From Marinobacter litoralis (GTDB lineage: Bacteria; Pseudomonadota; Gammaproteobacteria; Pseudomonadales; Oleiphilaceae), in NCBI RefSeq assembly GCF_016427555.1, contig NZ_JAELVS010000001.1, positions 806,001-870,000 on the forward strand: a DNA stretch of 64,000 nucleotides, written 5' to 3'. This document shows positions 51,280-61,342 of the stretch, piece by piece. The stretch's first letter is position 1; every line of letters begins with the position of its first letter. The notes under the pieces were generated by a model, which was not told the origin of the DNA, searched no databases, and was given only the letters and a program-made list of their open reading frames with translations. A program made the position numbers and the translations under genes.

Positions 51280-52248
51280 ATGAGAAAGCTTACCTATTCA
51301 GCAATACTTTGTGCCCTAACGATGCCTTCGCTGGCAAGTGCCGATTGTGGTGAGGTGTCGATCACGGAAATGAACTGGGCCTCCAATACGGTGGTGACCA
51401 GCGTCGCCAAGTTCATCATGGAGCAGGGTTACGGTTGCGAGGTGACCGTGGTGCCCTCCGACACCGTGCCCGCCGTAACCTCGGTTGCCGAGAACGGCGA
51501 GCCGGATATCGTGACCGAGCTCTGGAAAAACTCGGCTGGTGAGGCATACGAACGACTGGAAGCCGCTGGGAAAATCAAACCACTCACTAAAGTACTGAAA
51601 CCGGGTGGCGTTGAGGGTTGGTGGATCCCGACCTATCTGGCAGAAAAGCATCCCGAATTGACCACCATTGAGGGGATCATGGCTAACCCTGAATTGGTCG
51701 GTGGCCGTTTTAACAATTGTCCTGATGGCTGGGGCTGTCGCGTAGCGAACGACAATCTGGTGCGGGCGCTGGATCTGGAATCAGCGGGTATCGATGTATT
51801 CAATCACGGCTCGGGTGAAACCCTGGCCTCGTCGATGGCATCCGCCGTACAGAAGCAGGAGCCTTGGTTCGGCTATTACTGGGGCCCAACCGTTCCTCTT
51901 GGAAAGTTCGACATGACGCGGGTCAAGTTGGGTGAATACAAGCCAGAAGTGCACGCGAAAAACCAGTCGCCTGATGCTGATAATCCCACGGTTTCGGAGT
52001 TTCCGGCCGCGACGGTGCTGACCACCGTAACACCGGATTTCGAAGAACGTGAGCCAGAAGTGGCAGAGATGCTGGCTCAGCTCAGTTTTGAAACCGAAAC
52101 CATGAGTGCGCTGCTGGCATGGATGGACGCCAACAATGCGACAGCTGAGGAAGCCGCCGTGTACTATCTCACCAACTATGGCGACGAGTGGTCGTCGTGG
52201 CTGAATGACGATGCCCGAAAGCGTCTGAGCCGCGTGCTGGGAGACTAA
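51280..52248 (+). CDS. Glycine betaine/proline ABC transporter, substrate-binding protein
   Basis: This 322-residue periplasmic binding protein has a signal peptide (1-21) followed by the OpuAC-type core: ITEMNWASNTVVTSVAKFIM, VVPSDTVPAVTSVAENGEPD, and a type II fold with aromatic residues (GVEGWWIPTYLAEKHP, KQEPWFGYYWGP) expected to form the betaine cage. It is the first gene of a three-gene operon with permease and ATPase 98 and 9 bases downstream. It resembles the ProX/CbcX group, so choline or carnitine might also be bound. The 238-base upstream gap has a TATAAA just before the ribosome site but no other clear site. Confidence 0.9.
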   Translation: MRKLTYSAILCALTMPSLASADCGEVSITEMNWASNTVVTSVAKFIMEQGYGCEVTVVPSDTVPAVTSVAENGEPDIVTELWKNSAGEAYERLEAAGKIKPLTKVLKPGGVEGWWIPTYLAEKHPELTTIEGIMANPELVGGRFNNCPDGWGCRVANDNLVRALDLESAGIDVFNHGSGETLASSMASAVQKQEPWFGYYWGPTVPLGKFDMTRVKLGEYKPEVHAKNQSPDADNPTVSEFPAATVLTTVTPDFEEREPEVAEMLAQLSFETETMSALLAWMDANNATAEEAAVYYLTNYGDEWSSWLNDDARKRLSRVLGD

Positions 52249-52346
52249 AACGCTAATCCATTGTCCGGCTTGCCGCCGTCAGGTGAGTCGGGCATATACC
52301 GATTCTTCTATTTCTTATCGACGGTTTTCTAACACAGGCATAGCCG

Positions 52347-53381
52347 ATGGCAACATACGATTGGTTATTCTCAACCCTGGGTCTGAAGGAGTGGTGTGGC
52401 CAAAATAAAGACTCGGGGCCCCTATCCATGGCCGACTTACTGGCCAAGAGCAAAGGGCAGGAGGCTGAGTCCGAATCTCTCTGGGACTTGCCGTTTCCCT
52501 CGATGGATGCGCTGAACGAATCGTGTGCGGCATTCCCTAAATCCCGGGATTTAACCAAAGGGCTCGAACGGGGCTTTCTGGAAGTTAAAGACAGCCTGAG
52601 CCTGGTTTTGGATCCGCTTACCCAGCCACTAAGCTGGTTTCTTGATGGCTCGCTCTACGTCATGCTCAACACGCCGTGGTGGATCGTGATTCCGGTGATG
52701 TTGGCGGTGGTGTTTTTGGTGAGCAAGTCCTGGAAACTGGTGGCCTTCGTTGTGTTTTCCATCGGCCTGTTAGCCTTCATTGATTACTATGAATACGCGA
52801 TGCAAACGCTCGCCATTATTTTTGTCTGTGCCTTCCTGTGCGTGCTGTTGGGGGTTCCCATTGGCATCGCCATGGCGCGGAACGACTGGTTACAGCGGGG
52901 CACCATTCCGGTTCTGGATATGCTGCAGACCTTGCCTCCGTTTGTATACCTGATTCCGCTGATCTTTCTGTTCAGCGTGACCGAATCCAAACTGTACGGC
53001 ATTGCGATCATTCTCTATGCCATTGTGCCGGTGGTTCGATTGACCGACCTTGGCATCCGGTTGGTGGACAAGGAGGTGATCGAAGCCGCCGATGCGTTCG
53101 GCATGACACCCCGGCAAAAGCTGTTCAAGGTACAGATCCCGTTGGCGCTGCCGAACATTATGGCGGGCGTAAATCAGACCATCATGATGAGCCTGGCAAT
53201 GGTGGTGATTGCGTCTCTGGTGTCTGCGCCGGGTTTGGGCGTATTGGTGTTGCGCGGCATTCGGAACCTGGAGTTGGGTGTGGGGCTGGTTTCCGGCCTT
53301 GGCATTGTGTTGCTGGCCGTCATTCTTGATCGCGTCACCAAGGCCTCGCTGGCCCGGGTCAATTCCGCACAGAAACAGTGA
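52347..53381 (+). CDS. Glycine betaine/proline ABC transporter, permease
   Basis: This 344-residue protein has a cytosolic N-terminal extension of about 90 residues (with an unusual SMADLLAKSKGQEAESESLW stretch), then six membrane helices (about 104-320). The EAA loop ADAFGMTPRQKLFKVQIPLA binds the ATPase. The layout is that of ProW-type permeases, which also carry a long N-terminal part. The start at 52347 has a modest ribosome site. It lies between the binding protein and the ATPase gene. Confidence 0.92.
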   Translation: MATYDWLFSTLGLKEWCGQNKDSGPLSMADLLAKSKGQEAESESLWDLPFPSMDALNESCAAFPKSRDLTKGLERGFLEVKDSLSLVLDPLTQPLSWFLDGSLYVMLNTPWWIVIPVMLAVVFLVSKSWKLVAFVVFSIGLLAFIDYYEYAMQTLAIIFVCAFLCVLLGVPIGIAMARNDWLQRGTIPVLDMLQTLPPFVYLIPLIFLFSVTESKLYGIAIILYAIVPVVRLTDLGIRLVDKEVIEAADAFGMTPRQKLFKVQIPLALPNIMAGVNQTIMMSLAMVVIASLVSAPGLGVLVLRGIRNLELGVGLVSGLGIVLLAVILDRVTKASLARVNSAQKQ

Positions 53382-53390
53382 GGCAGTATC

Positions 53391-54437
53391 GTGGCAAAGA
53401 ATGTCAAAATCGCGATTCGCAATTTGTACAAGATTTTCGGGCCAGAGCCGGAAGCTGCGCTTGAGCACGTAAAGCAAGGGGCAACGAAAGCCGGGCTACA
53501 AGACGAGCACGGGCATGTGCTCGGCCTGAAAGACATCAATGTCGATGTGCACGAAGGCGAAGTGACCGTCATTATGGGGCTGTCCGGTTCCGGGAAATCG
53601 ACTTTGATTCGCCATCTCAATCGCCTGATCGAGCCCACCACGGGTGAAATCCTGTTCGATGGTGAAGACGTTTTGGCGTTGGGCGAAGACGGCTTGCGCG
53701 CATTGCGGCGCCAGAAAATGTCCATGGTGTTCCAGAAGTTCGCGTTGCTGCCCCACAAGACCGTGCTGGAAAATGCCGGCATGTCCTGGGAGATTTCCGG
53801 GCAGGGCCGTGATGCCTATGAAGAAGAGGCCCGAAAGTGGTTGGCCCGTGTCGGACTGGAAGGCAGTGAGGAGCAGTATCCCCACCAATTGTCCGGTGGG
53901 ATGCAGCAGCGGGTCGGAATTGCCCGTGCGCTGGTGTCCAATTCTCCGGTGATGCTGATGGACGAAGCCTTCTCGGCATTGGACCCGCTGATCCGGTCCG
54001 ACATGCAGGATCTGTTGCTGGAGTTGCAGGCTGAATTGCACAAAACCATTGTCTTTATTACTCACGATCTGGACGAAGCGTTGAAGCTGGCAGACCATCT
54101 GGTGATTCTCAAAGATGGTGAAGTGGTGCAGCAGGGGGACCCTCAAAGCATATTGTTGCAGCCGAACGATCCCTACATTGTTGACTTCATCAGTGACATC
54201 AATCGCGCCCGAGTGCTGCGGGTGCGTTCGGTCATGGAGCCGGTTAAGGATTCCGAGTCGTTTGCCGGTGATGTCTTGGAAACCGATAACCTGGAGACGG
54301 TGCTGGCGAAATCGGGTGGCGATGTGCGGCAGGTGTTTCGGGTTGTGCGTGACGGCCGGCCGGTCGGCCGTCTTGCGATGACCGAGCTGACCAAAGCCTT
54401 GGTGCCGACAGAGGGAAGCGGGGCTCGAGTGTCTTAG
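53391..54437 (+). CDS. Glycine betaine/proline ABC transporter, ATP-binding protein
   Basis: This 348-residue ATPase has Walker A GLSGSGKST (about 65-73), signature LSGGMQQRVGIARAL, Walker B VMLMDEAFSALDP and a switch histidine in VFITHDLDEALKLAD. A C-terminal tail of about 90 residues has a CBS-like fold that in OpuA/ProV senses ionic strength. The start is a GTG at 53391 with GAGG at good spacing. The operon ends at a strong terminator shared with the convergent rpmG. A betaine uptake system fits a salt-exposed organism. Confidence 0.93.
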   Translation: MAKNVKIAIRNLYKIFGPEPEAALEHVKQGATKAGLQDEHGHVLGLKDINVDVHEGEVTVIMGLSGSGKSTLIRHLNRLIEPTTGEILFDGEDVLALGEDGLRALRRQKMSMVFQKFALLPHKTVLENAGMSWEISGQGRDAYEEEARKWLARVGLEGSEEQYPHQLSGGMQQRVGIARALVSNSPVMLMDEAFSALDPLIRSDMQDLLLELQAELHKTIVFITHDLDEALKLADHLVILKDGEVVQQGDPQSILLQPNDPYIVDFISDINRARVLRVRSVMEPVKDSESFAGDVLETDNLETVLAKSGGDVRQVFRVVRDGRPVGRLAMTELTKALVPTEGSGARVS

Positions 54438-54461
54438 ATGGGTGCTCGATGTAAAGGCAAT

Positions 54462-54490
54462 AAAAAACCCGGCTCGAGAGCCGGGTTTTT
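54462..54490. terminator. Bidirectional terminator between the betaine operon and rpmG
   Basis: AACCCGGCT (54466-54474), a CGAG loop and AGCCGGGTT (54479-54487), flanked by an A-run on one side and a T-run on the other, so it can end both transcripts. Confidence 0.95.
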
Positions 54491-54507
54491 CGTGGAGGCA
54501 GGACCAA

Positions 54508-54663
54508 TTACTTGATCTTGGCTTCCTTGTACGCAACGTGCTTACGGACAACCGGATCGTACTTTTTGATCTCGATCTTTTCCGGGGTGTTACGCTTGTT
54601 CTTCATGGTCGTGTAGAAGTGACCGGTGTTTGCTGACGATACCAGCTTAATTTTTTCGCGCAT
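54508..54663 (-). CDS. rpmG: 50S ribosomal protein L33
   Basis: This 51-residue protein starts [19 protein letters not shown] and has [19 protein letters not shown], the usual L33 sequence. L33 is a small zinc-ribbon-type or non-zinc large-subunit protein; this version lacks the cysteine pairs, so it is the zinc-free type (C-minus), as in E. coli. It is preceded by rpmB with an 11-base gap, the standard rpmB-rpmG pair. Confidence 0.97.
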   Translation of the reverse strand: MREKIKLVSSANTGHFYTTMKNKRNTPEKIEIKKYDPVVRKHVAYKEAKIK

Positions 54664-54674
54664 GATGCAGCTCC

Positions 54675-54911
54675 TTAGAATTTCTCGCCGCGGGCACGAA
54701 GATCGGCCAGTACAGCGTCAATACCTTTTTTATCGATGATGCGCATGCCCTTGGTGGATACGCGCAGCTTCACAAAACGCTTCTCGGACTCAACCCAGAA
54801 ACGGTGGTTCTGCAGATTCGGCAGAAAACGACGACGAGTGTGATTCATCGCGTGGGATACGTTGTTACCGGTAACCGGACGCTTACCGGTAACCTGACAA
54901 ACTCTGGACAT
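54675..54911 (-). CDS. rpmB: 50S ribosomal protein L28
   Basis: This 78-residue protein starts [20 protein letters not shown] and includes [18 protein letters not shown], the L28 signature. Only one cysteine is near the N-terminus, so it is the zinc-free form. The first seven codons of the open frame before this ATG are not family-like. The pair with rpmG is transcribed from a strong promoter at 55053-55081. Confidence 0.97.
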   Translation of the reverse strand: MSRVCQVTGKRPVTGNNVSHAMNHTRRRFLPNLQNHRFWVESEKRFVKLRVSTKGMRIIDKKGIDAVLADLRARGEKF

Positions 54912-55052
54912 ACATGCCTCCGACCTGAGCACTGGTCTATCAATGCGAATTCGTTATTTAACGCGTCTCTGGTTGCTCCGGAGCTAACTTTGCTACCGGT
55001 TCGCGCCTGTAAACTGGGCGCAACACGCCAGATACCGCCAGAAAGGGACGCT

Positions 55053-55081
55053 TTTATACCAGAACCGGGGCCCCAACGCAA
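55053..55081 (-). promoter_or_regulatory. Promoter of the rpmB-rpmG operon
   Basis: On the minus strand TTGCGT (55076-55081), a 17-base spacer and TATAAA (55053-55058). A GC-rich discriminator (GCGTCCC) follows, as at stringently controlled ribosomal promoters. The leader to rpmB would be about 130 bases. Confidence 0.75.
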
Positions 55082-55129
55082 AAAATTGTTGGGATTTTGG
55101 CCAGTTTTTCGGTGGCGACCTCATGGCGG

Positions 55130-55804
55130 TTACATCAACCCTCTTTCAGCGAGGGATATTACCTCACCGTGACCGATAACCATATGGTCAAGAACCCTGA
55201 TATCGACCAACCCCAGCGCCTCTTTCAGGCGACGGGTCAGTGAAATGTCTGCCTGACTCGGTTCGGCCACTCCGGAGGGGTGATTGTGCGCGAAAATCAC
55301 CGCCGCTGCATTATCTTCCAGGGCCTGCCGAACCACCTCCCGTGGGTACACGGCGGCGCCGTCGATGGTGCCCCGGAATAACTCCCGGTATTGAATAACA
55401 CGATGGCGGTTATCGAGAAACAAACCGGCAAACACTTCGTGCGGGTAAGTCGCCAGGCGGCTGGTCAGAAATCGCCGGGTATCGGCGGGTGACCGCAGGG
55501 GGTCGCCTTGCCGCAGAGGTTCATCCATCACCCGTCTGGCCATTTCCATCGCCGCCTGTACCTGTGCGTACTTTGCGGTGCCCAGGCCTTTTACCTGACA
55601 AAACTGGCGGCGGGAGGCGGTCATCAGGCCACGCAGGCTCGAGAATTCATCGATCAGGTGGCGAGCCATGGCCATGACCGGCATGCCGGCGGTACCGGTG
55701 CGCAAAAATATCGCCAGAAGTTCAGCGTCGGATAAAGATTCGGCGCCGTGGGCGAGCAGTCGTTCGCGTGGCCGCTCGTCGCTGGGCCAGTTGGATTCGT
55801 TCAT
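55130..55804 (-). CDS. radC: RadC-family (JAB/MPN) protein
   Basis: This 224-residue protein has the N-terminal helix-hairpin-helix ([20 protein letters not shown]) and the JAB metal-protease-like domain with the motif [18 protein letters not shown], which binds zinc. The family name comes from an E. coli mutant later shown not to be in radC, so its DNA repair role is doubtful. It is the single gene between rpmB and coaBC on the minus strand, and divergent from coaBC by 175 bases. This order is conserved in Pseudomonas. Confidence 0.95.
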   Translation of the reverse strand: MNESNWPSDERPRERLLAHGAESLSDAELLAIFLRTGTAGMPVMAMARHLIDEFSSLRGLMTASRRQFCQVKGLGTAKYAQVQAAMEMARRVMDEPLRQGDPLRSPADTRRFLTSRLATYPHEVFAGLFLDNRHRVIQYRELFRGTIDGAAVYPREVVRQALEDNAAAVIFAHNHPSGVAEPSQADISLTRRLKEALGLVDIRVLDHMVIGHGEVISLAERGLM

Positions 55805-55979
55805 AGGGCTTCCTTGCGGATGTCGTTAACCCGTGCGTCCTGCACGCGGTTCTCAAAGTTACAAAGGGTACTCGAAAAGGTAACATTTGGTAAACGGAAC
55901 AAAGGTGCGCGCAGGCTGCGCTGTCAGGGCTCGCGTGCTATCTTACAAGTCTTTCATTTTACGGGAATACGGAGCCCTC

Positions 55980-57191
55980 ATGGCCGTCAGACGAATACTG
56001 CTGGGAATCACCGGTGGCATCGCCGCCTACAAGAGCGCCGAACTGGTTCGGCAGCTGAAGAAAGCCGGTCTGGACGTTCGTGTGATCATGACTCAGGGGG
56101 CGGAAGCCTTTGTCACTCCGCTGACGTTTCAGGCGTTGAGCGGCGAGCCGGTACGCACGTCATTATTGGACCCGGAAGCCGAAGCCGGCATGGGCCATAT
56201 TGAGCTGGCAAAATGGGCCGATCAGGTGGTGATCGCGCCAGCCTCGGCAGATTTTCTGGCTCGACTGGCTCATGGCATGGCCGACGATCTGCTTACCACC
56301 GTATGTTGCGCCACCGAAGCGCCCATTGCGGTAGCGCCGGCCATGAATCAGGCCATGTGGAAAAATCACCGTACCCAGCGCAACCTCCGGTTGTTGTCGG
56401 AAGATCCGCAAATGACGATTTGGGGCCCGGATCAGGGCGAACAGGCGTGCGGCGATAACGGCCCCGGCAGAATGCTGGAACCTTCTGCGCTTGCCACGCT
56501 GATCCTGACCGAGCAGGTACCGCAGCCTGCCGGACCATTTGCCGGCAAACGGTTTGTGATTACCGCCGGCCCCACCCGGGAGCCTATCGATCCGGTGCGC
56601 TACATCTCCAATCACAGCTCCGGGAAAATGGGTTACGCCATTGCCCGGGCTGCAGTAGCCGCAGGTGCGGAGGTTACCCTGATCAGTGGCCCGGTCACGT
56701 TGTCCGCCCCCGAGGGGGTAGATGTGCGCTCGGTGATCACCGCGGAAGACATGCTTCAGGCCTCGCAACAGGCCGTCAGCGAAGGCTGCGATGTTTTTAT
56801 CGCCACGGCTGCCGTGGCTGATTATCGCCCTGAAACCTGCGCCGGAGACAAGATCAAAAAAACCAATGATGAAATGAGTCTTTCTCTGGTGCGTAACCCC
56901 GATACTCTCGCCACCATCGCCGCCCGACCCGATGCACCTTTTACCGTGGGCTTTGCGGCGGAAACCACCGACGTTGCACGCTATGCGATGGATAAAATGC
57001 AGCGCAAAAAGTTGCAGATGATTGTGGCCAATGACGTATCAGCCCCCGGGTTGGGGTTCAACAGCGATCAGAACGCGGTCACTGTATTTTGGCCAGAAGG
57101 TCAGGAATCCATCGGCCCCGACAGTAAACAAACCATTGCCAACCGTTTGGTGGCACTCATTGAAGAACGCAGCAAGAAGGCCGACGAGTAA
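55980..57191 (+). CDS. coaBC: Bifunctional CoaB/CoaC (phosphopantothenoylcysteine synthase/decarboxylase)
   Basis: This 403-residue fused enzyme makes 4'-phosphopantetheine in coenzyme A synthesis. The CoaC part has [20 protein letters not shown], the FMN and active-site [18 protein letters not shown], and [18 protein letters not shown]. The CoaB part begins [20 protein letters not shown] and has [13 protein letters not shown] and [16 protein letters not shown]. The start ATG at 55980 has GGAG before it. It overlaps dut by one base (TAATG), so the two are translated together. With coaD in this window, CoA synthesis is doubly represented. Confidence 0.97.
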   Translation: MAVRRILLGITGGIAAYKSAELVRQLKKAGLDVRVIMTQGAEAFVTPLTFQALSGEPVRTSLLDPEAEAGMGHIELAKWADQVVIAPASADFLARLAHGMADDLLTTVCCATEAPIAVAPAMNQAMWKNHRTQRNLRLLSEDPQMTIWGPDQGEQACGDNGPGRMLEPSALATLILTEQVPQPAGPFAGKRFVITAGPTREPIDPVRYISNHSSGKMGYAIARAAVAAGAEVTLISGPVTLSAPEGVDVRSVITAEDMLQASQQAVSEGCDVFIATAAVADYRPETCAGDKIKKTNDEMSLSLVRNPDTLATIAARPDAPFTVGFAAETTDVARYAMDKMQRKKLQMIVANDVSAPGLGFNSDQNAVTVFWPEGQESIGPDSKQTIANRLVALIEERSKKADE

Positions 57192-57652
57192 TGACGCGAA
57201 AAAAATTGCAGGTAAGAATTCTGGACGATCGTATTGGTTCGGCCATTCCGTTTCCTGAGTATGCAACCGAAGGGTCAGCGGGTCTGGATCTGCGTGCCTG
57301 CCTGAAAGAGCCCCTTACCGTGGCCCCCGGCGATACGCATCTCATTCCAACAGGGTTGTCAGTACATATAGCCGACCCGTCTCTGGCAGCCATGATCCTG
57401 CCACGCAGTGGCCTGGGCCATAAACACGGCATTGTCTTGGGGAATCTGGTGGGACTGATCGACTCGGATTACCAGGGCGAGCTGATGGTCTCGTGCTGGA
57501 ACCGTGGCCAGACGGAGTTCACCGTTGAAATTGGCGAACGTCTCGCGCAAATGGTGCTGGTGCCGGTGGTGCAGGCAGATTTTGAAGTGGTGTCCGAGTT
57601 TGACGCCAGTGATCGCGGCGAAGGCGGTTTTGGCTCGACAGGAAGCCACTGA
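57191..57652 (+). CDS. dut: dUTP diphosphatase
   Basis: This 153-residue trimeric dUTPase has the five conserved motifs: [14 protein letters not shown] (1), [17 protein letters not shown] (2), [19 protein letters not shown] (3), [14 protein letters not shown] (4) and the flexible C-terminal [10 protein letters not shown] (5), which closes over the site. It hydrolyses dUTP to dUMP and pyrophosphate, keeping uracil out of DNA. The ATG shares a base with the coaBC stop. Confidence 0.97.
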   Translation: MTRKKLQVRILDDRIGSAIPFPEYATEGSAGLDLRACLKEPLTVAPGDTHLIPTGLSVHIADPSLAAMILPRSGLGHKHGIVLGNLVGLIDSDYQGELMVSCWNRGQTEFTVEIGERLAQMVLVPVVQADFEVVSEFDASDRGEGGFGSTGSH

Positions 57653-57749
57653 TCGGGTGGCCGCATGATGGCGGCGCGCTGCAAGTCTGACGACTATACT
57701 GCGAAGGCAAGTGTTTGTCCGGAACAAGAAAATAACGATGGGATGCGCT

Positions 57750-60383
57750 ATGAAATTCGGTAAAAAAAAGGCCAACAACAATGCCGCCGAAGAACAGCAG
57801 GTAACAGCCGCACCGGAAGCCAAGGCAAAACGCAGTCGGGCCGGTAACGGGCTGAAAAAGCTCAGTTCGGTGGCGGCTACGCAGGCGTTGGTGGTGGTTC
57901 TTGCCGGTGTGATTTCAACGGCGTTGCTGCATTTTCTGGTTTCGGTGCCTGTCGCGAAGGAAGATTTTCATCAGGCGGTTAGCGTTGAGGCAAGCAGCGC
58001 GCAACAGCGGCTCAACCATTATCTGAACGCACTGCAAGAGCAGGTTCAGGCGTTGGCGAGCCAGCCGTTCGTGATCGACAAGGTCGCGAACGAATCGGAT
58101 CTTAGGCCCTTGTCGCGCCAGCTGGTGTCGGCGGTGAATGGCGCTGAGGCGGTGTTTGTTTTCCCGCGCCGGGGCATACCCAGAACCGGCAACGGCGAGA
58201 ACCTGCTGGGTTTTGCCGGTCTGGAGTTAGCGCAGCGCGCAGAAAATGGCCAGCCCATGTTACCGGACGCGTTTCCTCGGGATAACCAGTGGTATCTGCA
58301 ATTTGCTGCCCCGGTCAGAAGCTCGGTCAGCAAGGCGGTGATCGGCACGGTCTTGGTGGTGTTCAAATCCGACCACTTGGCACCGCTGCTGCAAGTGAGC
58401 AACAACACGCTGGGTGGTCGTCTTGCGCTGGTGCAGACGGCCGCAGGTAGTAAACGACCGGTTATCAGCGTCGGCAGCGGTAGCGGAACGGAAGTATCAC
58501 GTAATCTGATGAATCCGGACTGGGATGTGGTGTATCAGCCCGGCTCCATACCGGCCCCTCCTGTCAGCCCGGTTCTGTTGGCACTGCTCGTTCTCGTTCC
58601 TGTGCTTTTGGCAGCCGTGGTCGTCTGGATCTTGTTAGGCAAGGCTCAACGGAGCGTGCGTGAAGACGTCAGTGCCATGACACAATGGGCGTATAAAGTG
58701 TTCAGTGGTGAACGCCAGAAATTGCCCAGCACGCAGTGGGATATGGTCGCGTCTACCGGGGAAGTATTGTCCCGGGTGTCACAGGTCGTCGAGAAGCGCG
58801 TGTCGCAAGCAAAAGCCACGGCTGCCCCGAAAGCGGCCTCGGCGCCTGCAGCGAAGCCAGGTGAAACATCCGAGCCGCTGTTCGAAAACGATAATTCGCT
58901 CGGCATGGACATGCTCGACGGCGACGATGATGTGTTAGGGCTTGGCAGCGCTGATGCGCCTCTGTTTGATGAAGACATTCCAGAAGTGCTTGAAAGCGCT
59001 GTGCCGGACGTTCAGGTCGAATCCGAGATCTTTCGCGCGTACGATATTCGGGGCATTGTCGGCGAAAACCTATCGCCGGGCGTTGTGGAACTCATTGGTC
59101 AGGCAATTGGCTCCGAGGCCACTGAGCGGGGTGTCGTCTCTCTGTGCATTGGCTACGATGGCCGCCATTCCAGCCCCGAATTGGCGGACGCCTTGGCAAA
59201 AGGCGTGATGTCGGCTGGCTGCAACGTGATTCGTGTGGGCGCGGTGCCCACTCCGGTGCTGTACTTTGCCACCCATCACTTGAACACCGGTTCGGGTGTC
59301 ATGGTGACCGGGAGCCATAACCCGGCCAACTATAACGGTCTGAAGATCATGTTGGGGGGCGAAACGCTTTCGGGTGATGCGATCCAGAAGCTCTATCAGC
59401 GCATCCAGACTGGTGACTTTACGTCCGGGCCGGGCGAACAAACCGGCGACGATGTTCGTCGCGCTTACCTTGATCGCATCGTGGGCGATATTGCGGTGGC
59501 CGCTCCGCTGAAAGTCGTGGTGGACGCCGGCAACGGCATTGCGGGCGAGCTGGCGCCTATTCTGGTTGAAGAGTTGGGGTGCGAAGTGGTGCCGCTGTTC
59601 TGCGACATTGACGGTGATTTCCCGAATCATCACCCGGACCCCGGCAAGCCTGATAACCTTCAGCATCTGATTGCAAAAGTGCAGGAAGTTGGCGCCGACG
59701 TGGGCATTGCCTTCGATGGCGACGGCGATCGTCTCGGTGTGGTCACCAATAAAGGCAAGATTATCTGGCCAGACCGGCTGATGATGCTGTTTGCCCGGGA
59801 TGTAGTGTCCCGCAACCCCGGGGCCGACGTGCTGTACGATGTGAAATGCAGCCGCCGCCTGGCCGGGGTGATTTCCGAAGCCGGTGGCCGCCCCGTGATG
59901 TGGAAAAGCGGCCATTCCCTGATGAAGGCCAAAATGAAGGAGACCGGCGCATTGCTGGCCGGTGAACTCAGCGGCCACGTGTTCTTTGGCGAACGCTGGT
60001 ACGGCTTTGACGACGGCCTGTATTCGGCGGCCCGGCTACTGGAAATCCTGGGCATTGAAGACCGCCACAGCGACGAAGTATTCGAGGATTTCCCGGAAGA
60101 CCTCAGTACTCCGGAGCTGAATGTCGAGGTGACGGAAAGCGATAAATTCGCGATCATTGAGCGTTTTGGCGAGCTGGGTGATTTCGGTGATGGCAACGTC
60201 AGCGATATCGACGGCATTCGCGTGGATTACCGCGACGGTTGGGGCCTGTGCCGGGCCTCCAATACCACGCCTGTTCTGGTGCTGCGTTTCGAGGCAGAAA
60301 CCGAAGAGGCTCTGGAACGAATCAAGACCGTGTTCCGCGAGCAGCTGCATAAGGCGGCTCCGGATCTGGTCGCAAGTTTCTGA
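57750..60383 (+). CDS. algC: Phosphomannomutase/phosphoglucomutase AlgC with N-terminal membrane sensor-like extension
   Basis: This protein of about 877 residues has a C-terminal half that is a complete alpha-D-phosphohexomutase: start FRAYDIRGIVGENLSPG, phosphoserine at residue 522 in VTGSHNPANYNGLKIM, metal loop AFDGDGDRLGVV, and the sugar-binding GELSGHVFFGERWYG. The N-terminal about 430 residues consist of a basic start, a membrane helix (about 40-63), an extracellular region, a second membrane helix (about 271-292) and an acidic linker. Long forms of AlgC in Pseudomonas have a comparable N-terminal part. It makes mannose-1-P and glucose-1-P for alginate, LPS and Psl. The start is uncertain; 57750 is preferred over 57738. 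Confidence 0.92.
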   Translation: MKFGKKKANNNAAEEQQVTAAPEAKAKRSRAGNGLKKLSSVAATQALVVVLAGVISTALLHFLVSVPVAKEDFHQAVSVEASSAQQRLNHYLNALQEQVQALASQPFVIDKVANESDLRPLSRQLVSAVNGAEAVFVFPRRGIPRTGNGENLLGFAGLELAQRAENGQPMLPDAFPRDNQWYLQFAAPVRSSVSKAVIGTVLVVFKSDHLAPLLQVSNNTLGGRLALVQTAAGSKRPVISVGSGSGTEVSRNLMNPDWDVVYQPGSIPAPPVSPVLLALLVLVPVLLAAVVVWILLGKAQRSVREDVSAMTQWAYKVFSGERQKLPSTQWDMVASTGEVLSRVSQVVEKRVSQAKATAAPKAASAPAAKPGETSEPLFENDNSLGMDMLDGDDDVLGLGSADAPLFDEDIPEVLESAVPDVQVESEIFRAYDIRGIVGENLSPGVVELIGQAIGSEATERGVVSLCIGYDGRHSSPELADALAKGVMSAGCNVIRVGAVPTPVLYFATHHLNTGSGVMVTGSHNPANYNGLKIMLGGETLSGDAIQKLYQRIQTGDFTSGPGEQTGDDVRRAYLDRIVGDIAVAAPLKVVVDAGNGIAGELAPILVEELGCEVVPLFCDIDGDFPNHHPDPGKPDNLQHLIAKVQEVGADVGIAFDGDGDRLGVVTNKGKIIWPDRLMMLFARDVVSRNPGADVLYDVKCSRRLAGVISEAGGRPVMWKSGHSLMKAKMKETGALLAGELSGHVFFGERWYGFDDGLYSAARLLEILGIEDRHSDEVFEDFPEDLSTPELNVEVTESDKFAIIERFGELGDFGDGNVSDIDGIRVDYRDGWGLCRASNTTPVLVLRFEAETEEALERIKTVFREQLHKAAPDLVASF

Positions 60384-60389
60384 CTTTAA

Positions 60390-61319
<930 letters not shown>

Positions 61320-61342
61320 TCTGCCTGACCCGGAGCCATTGG

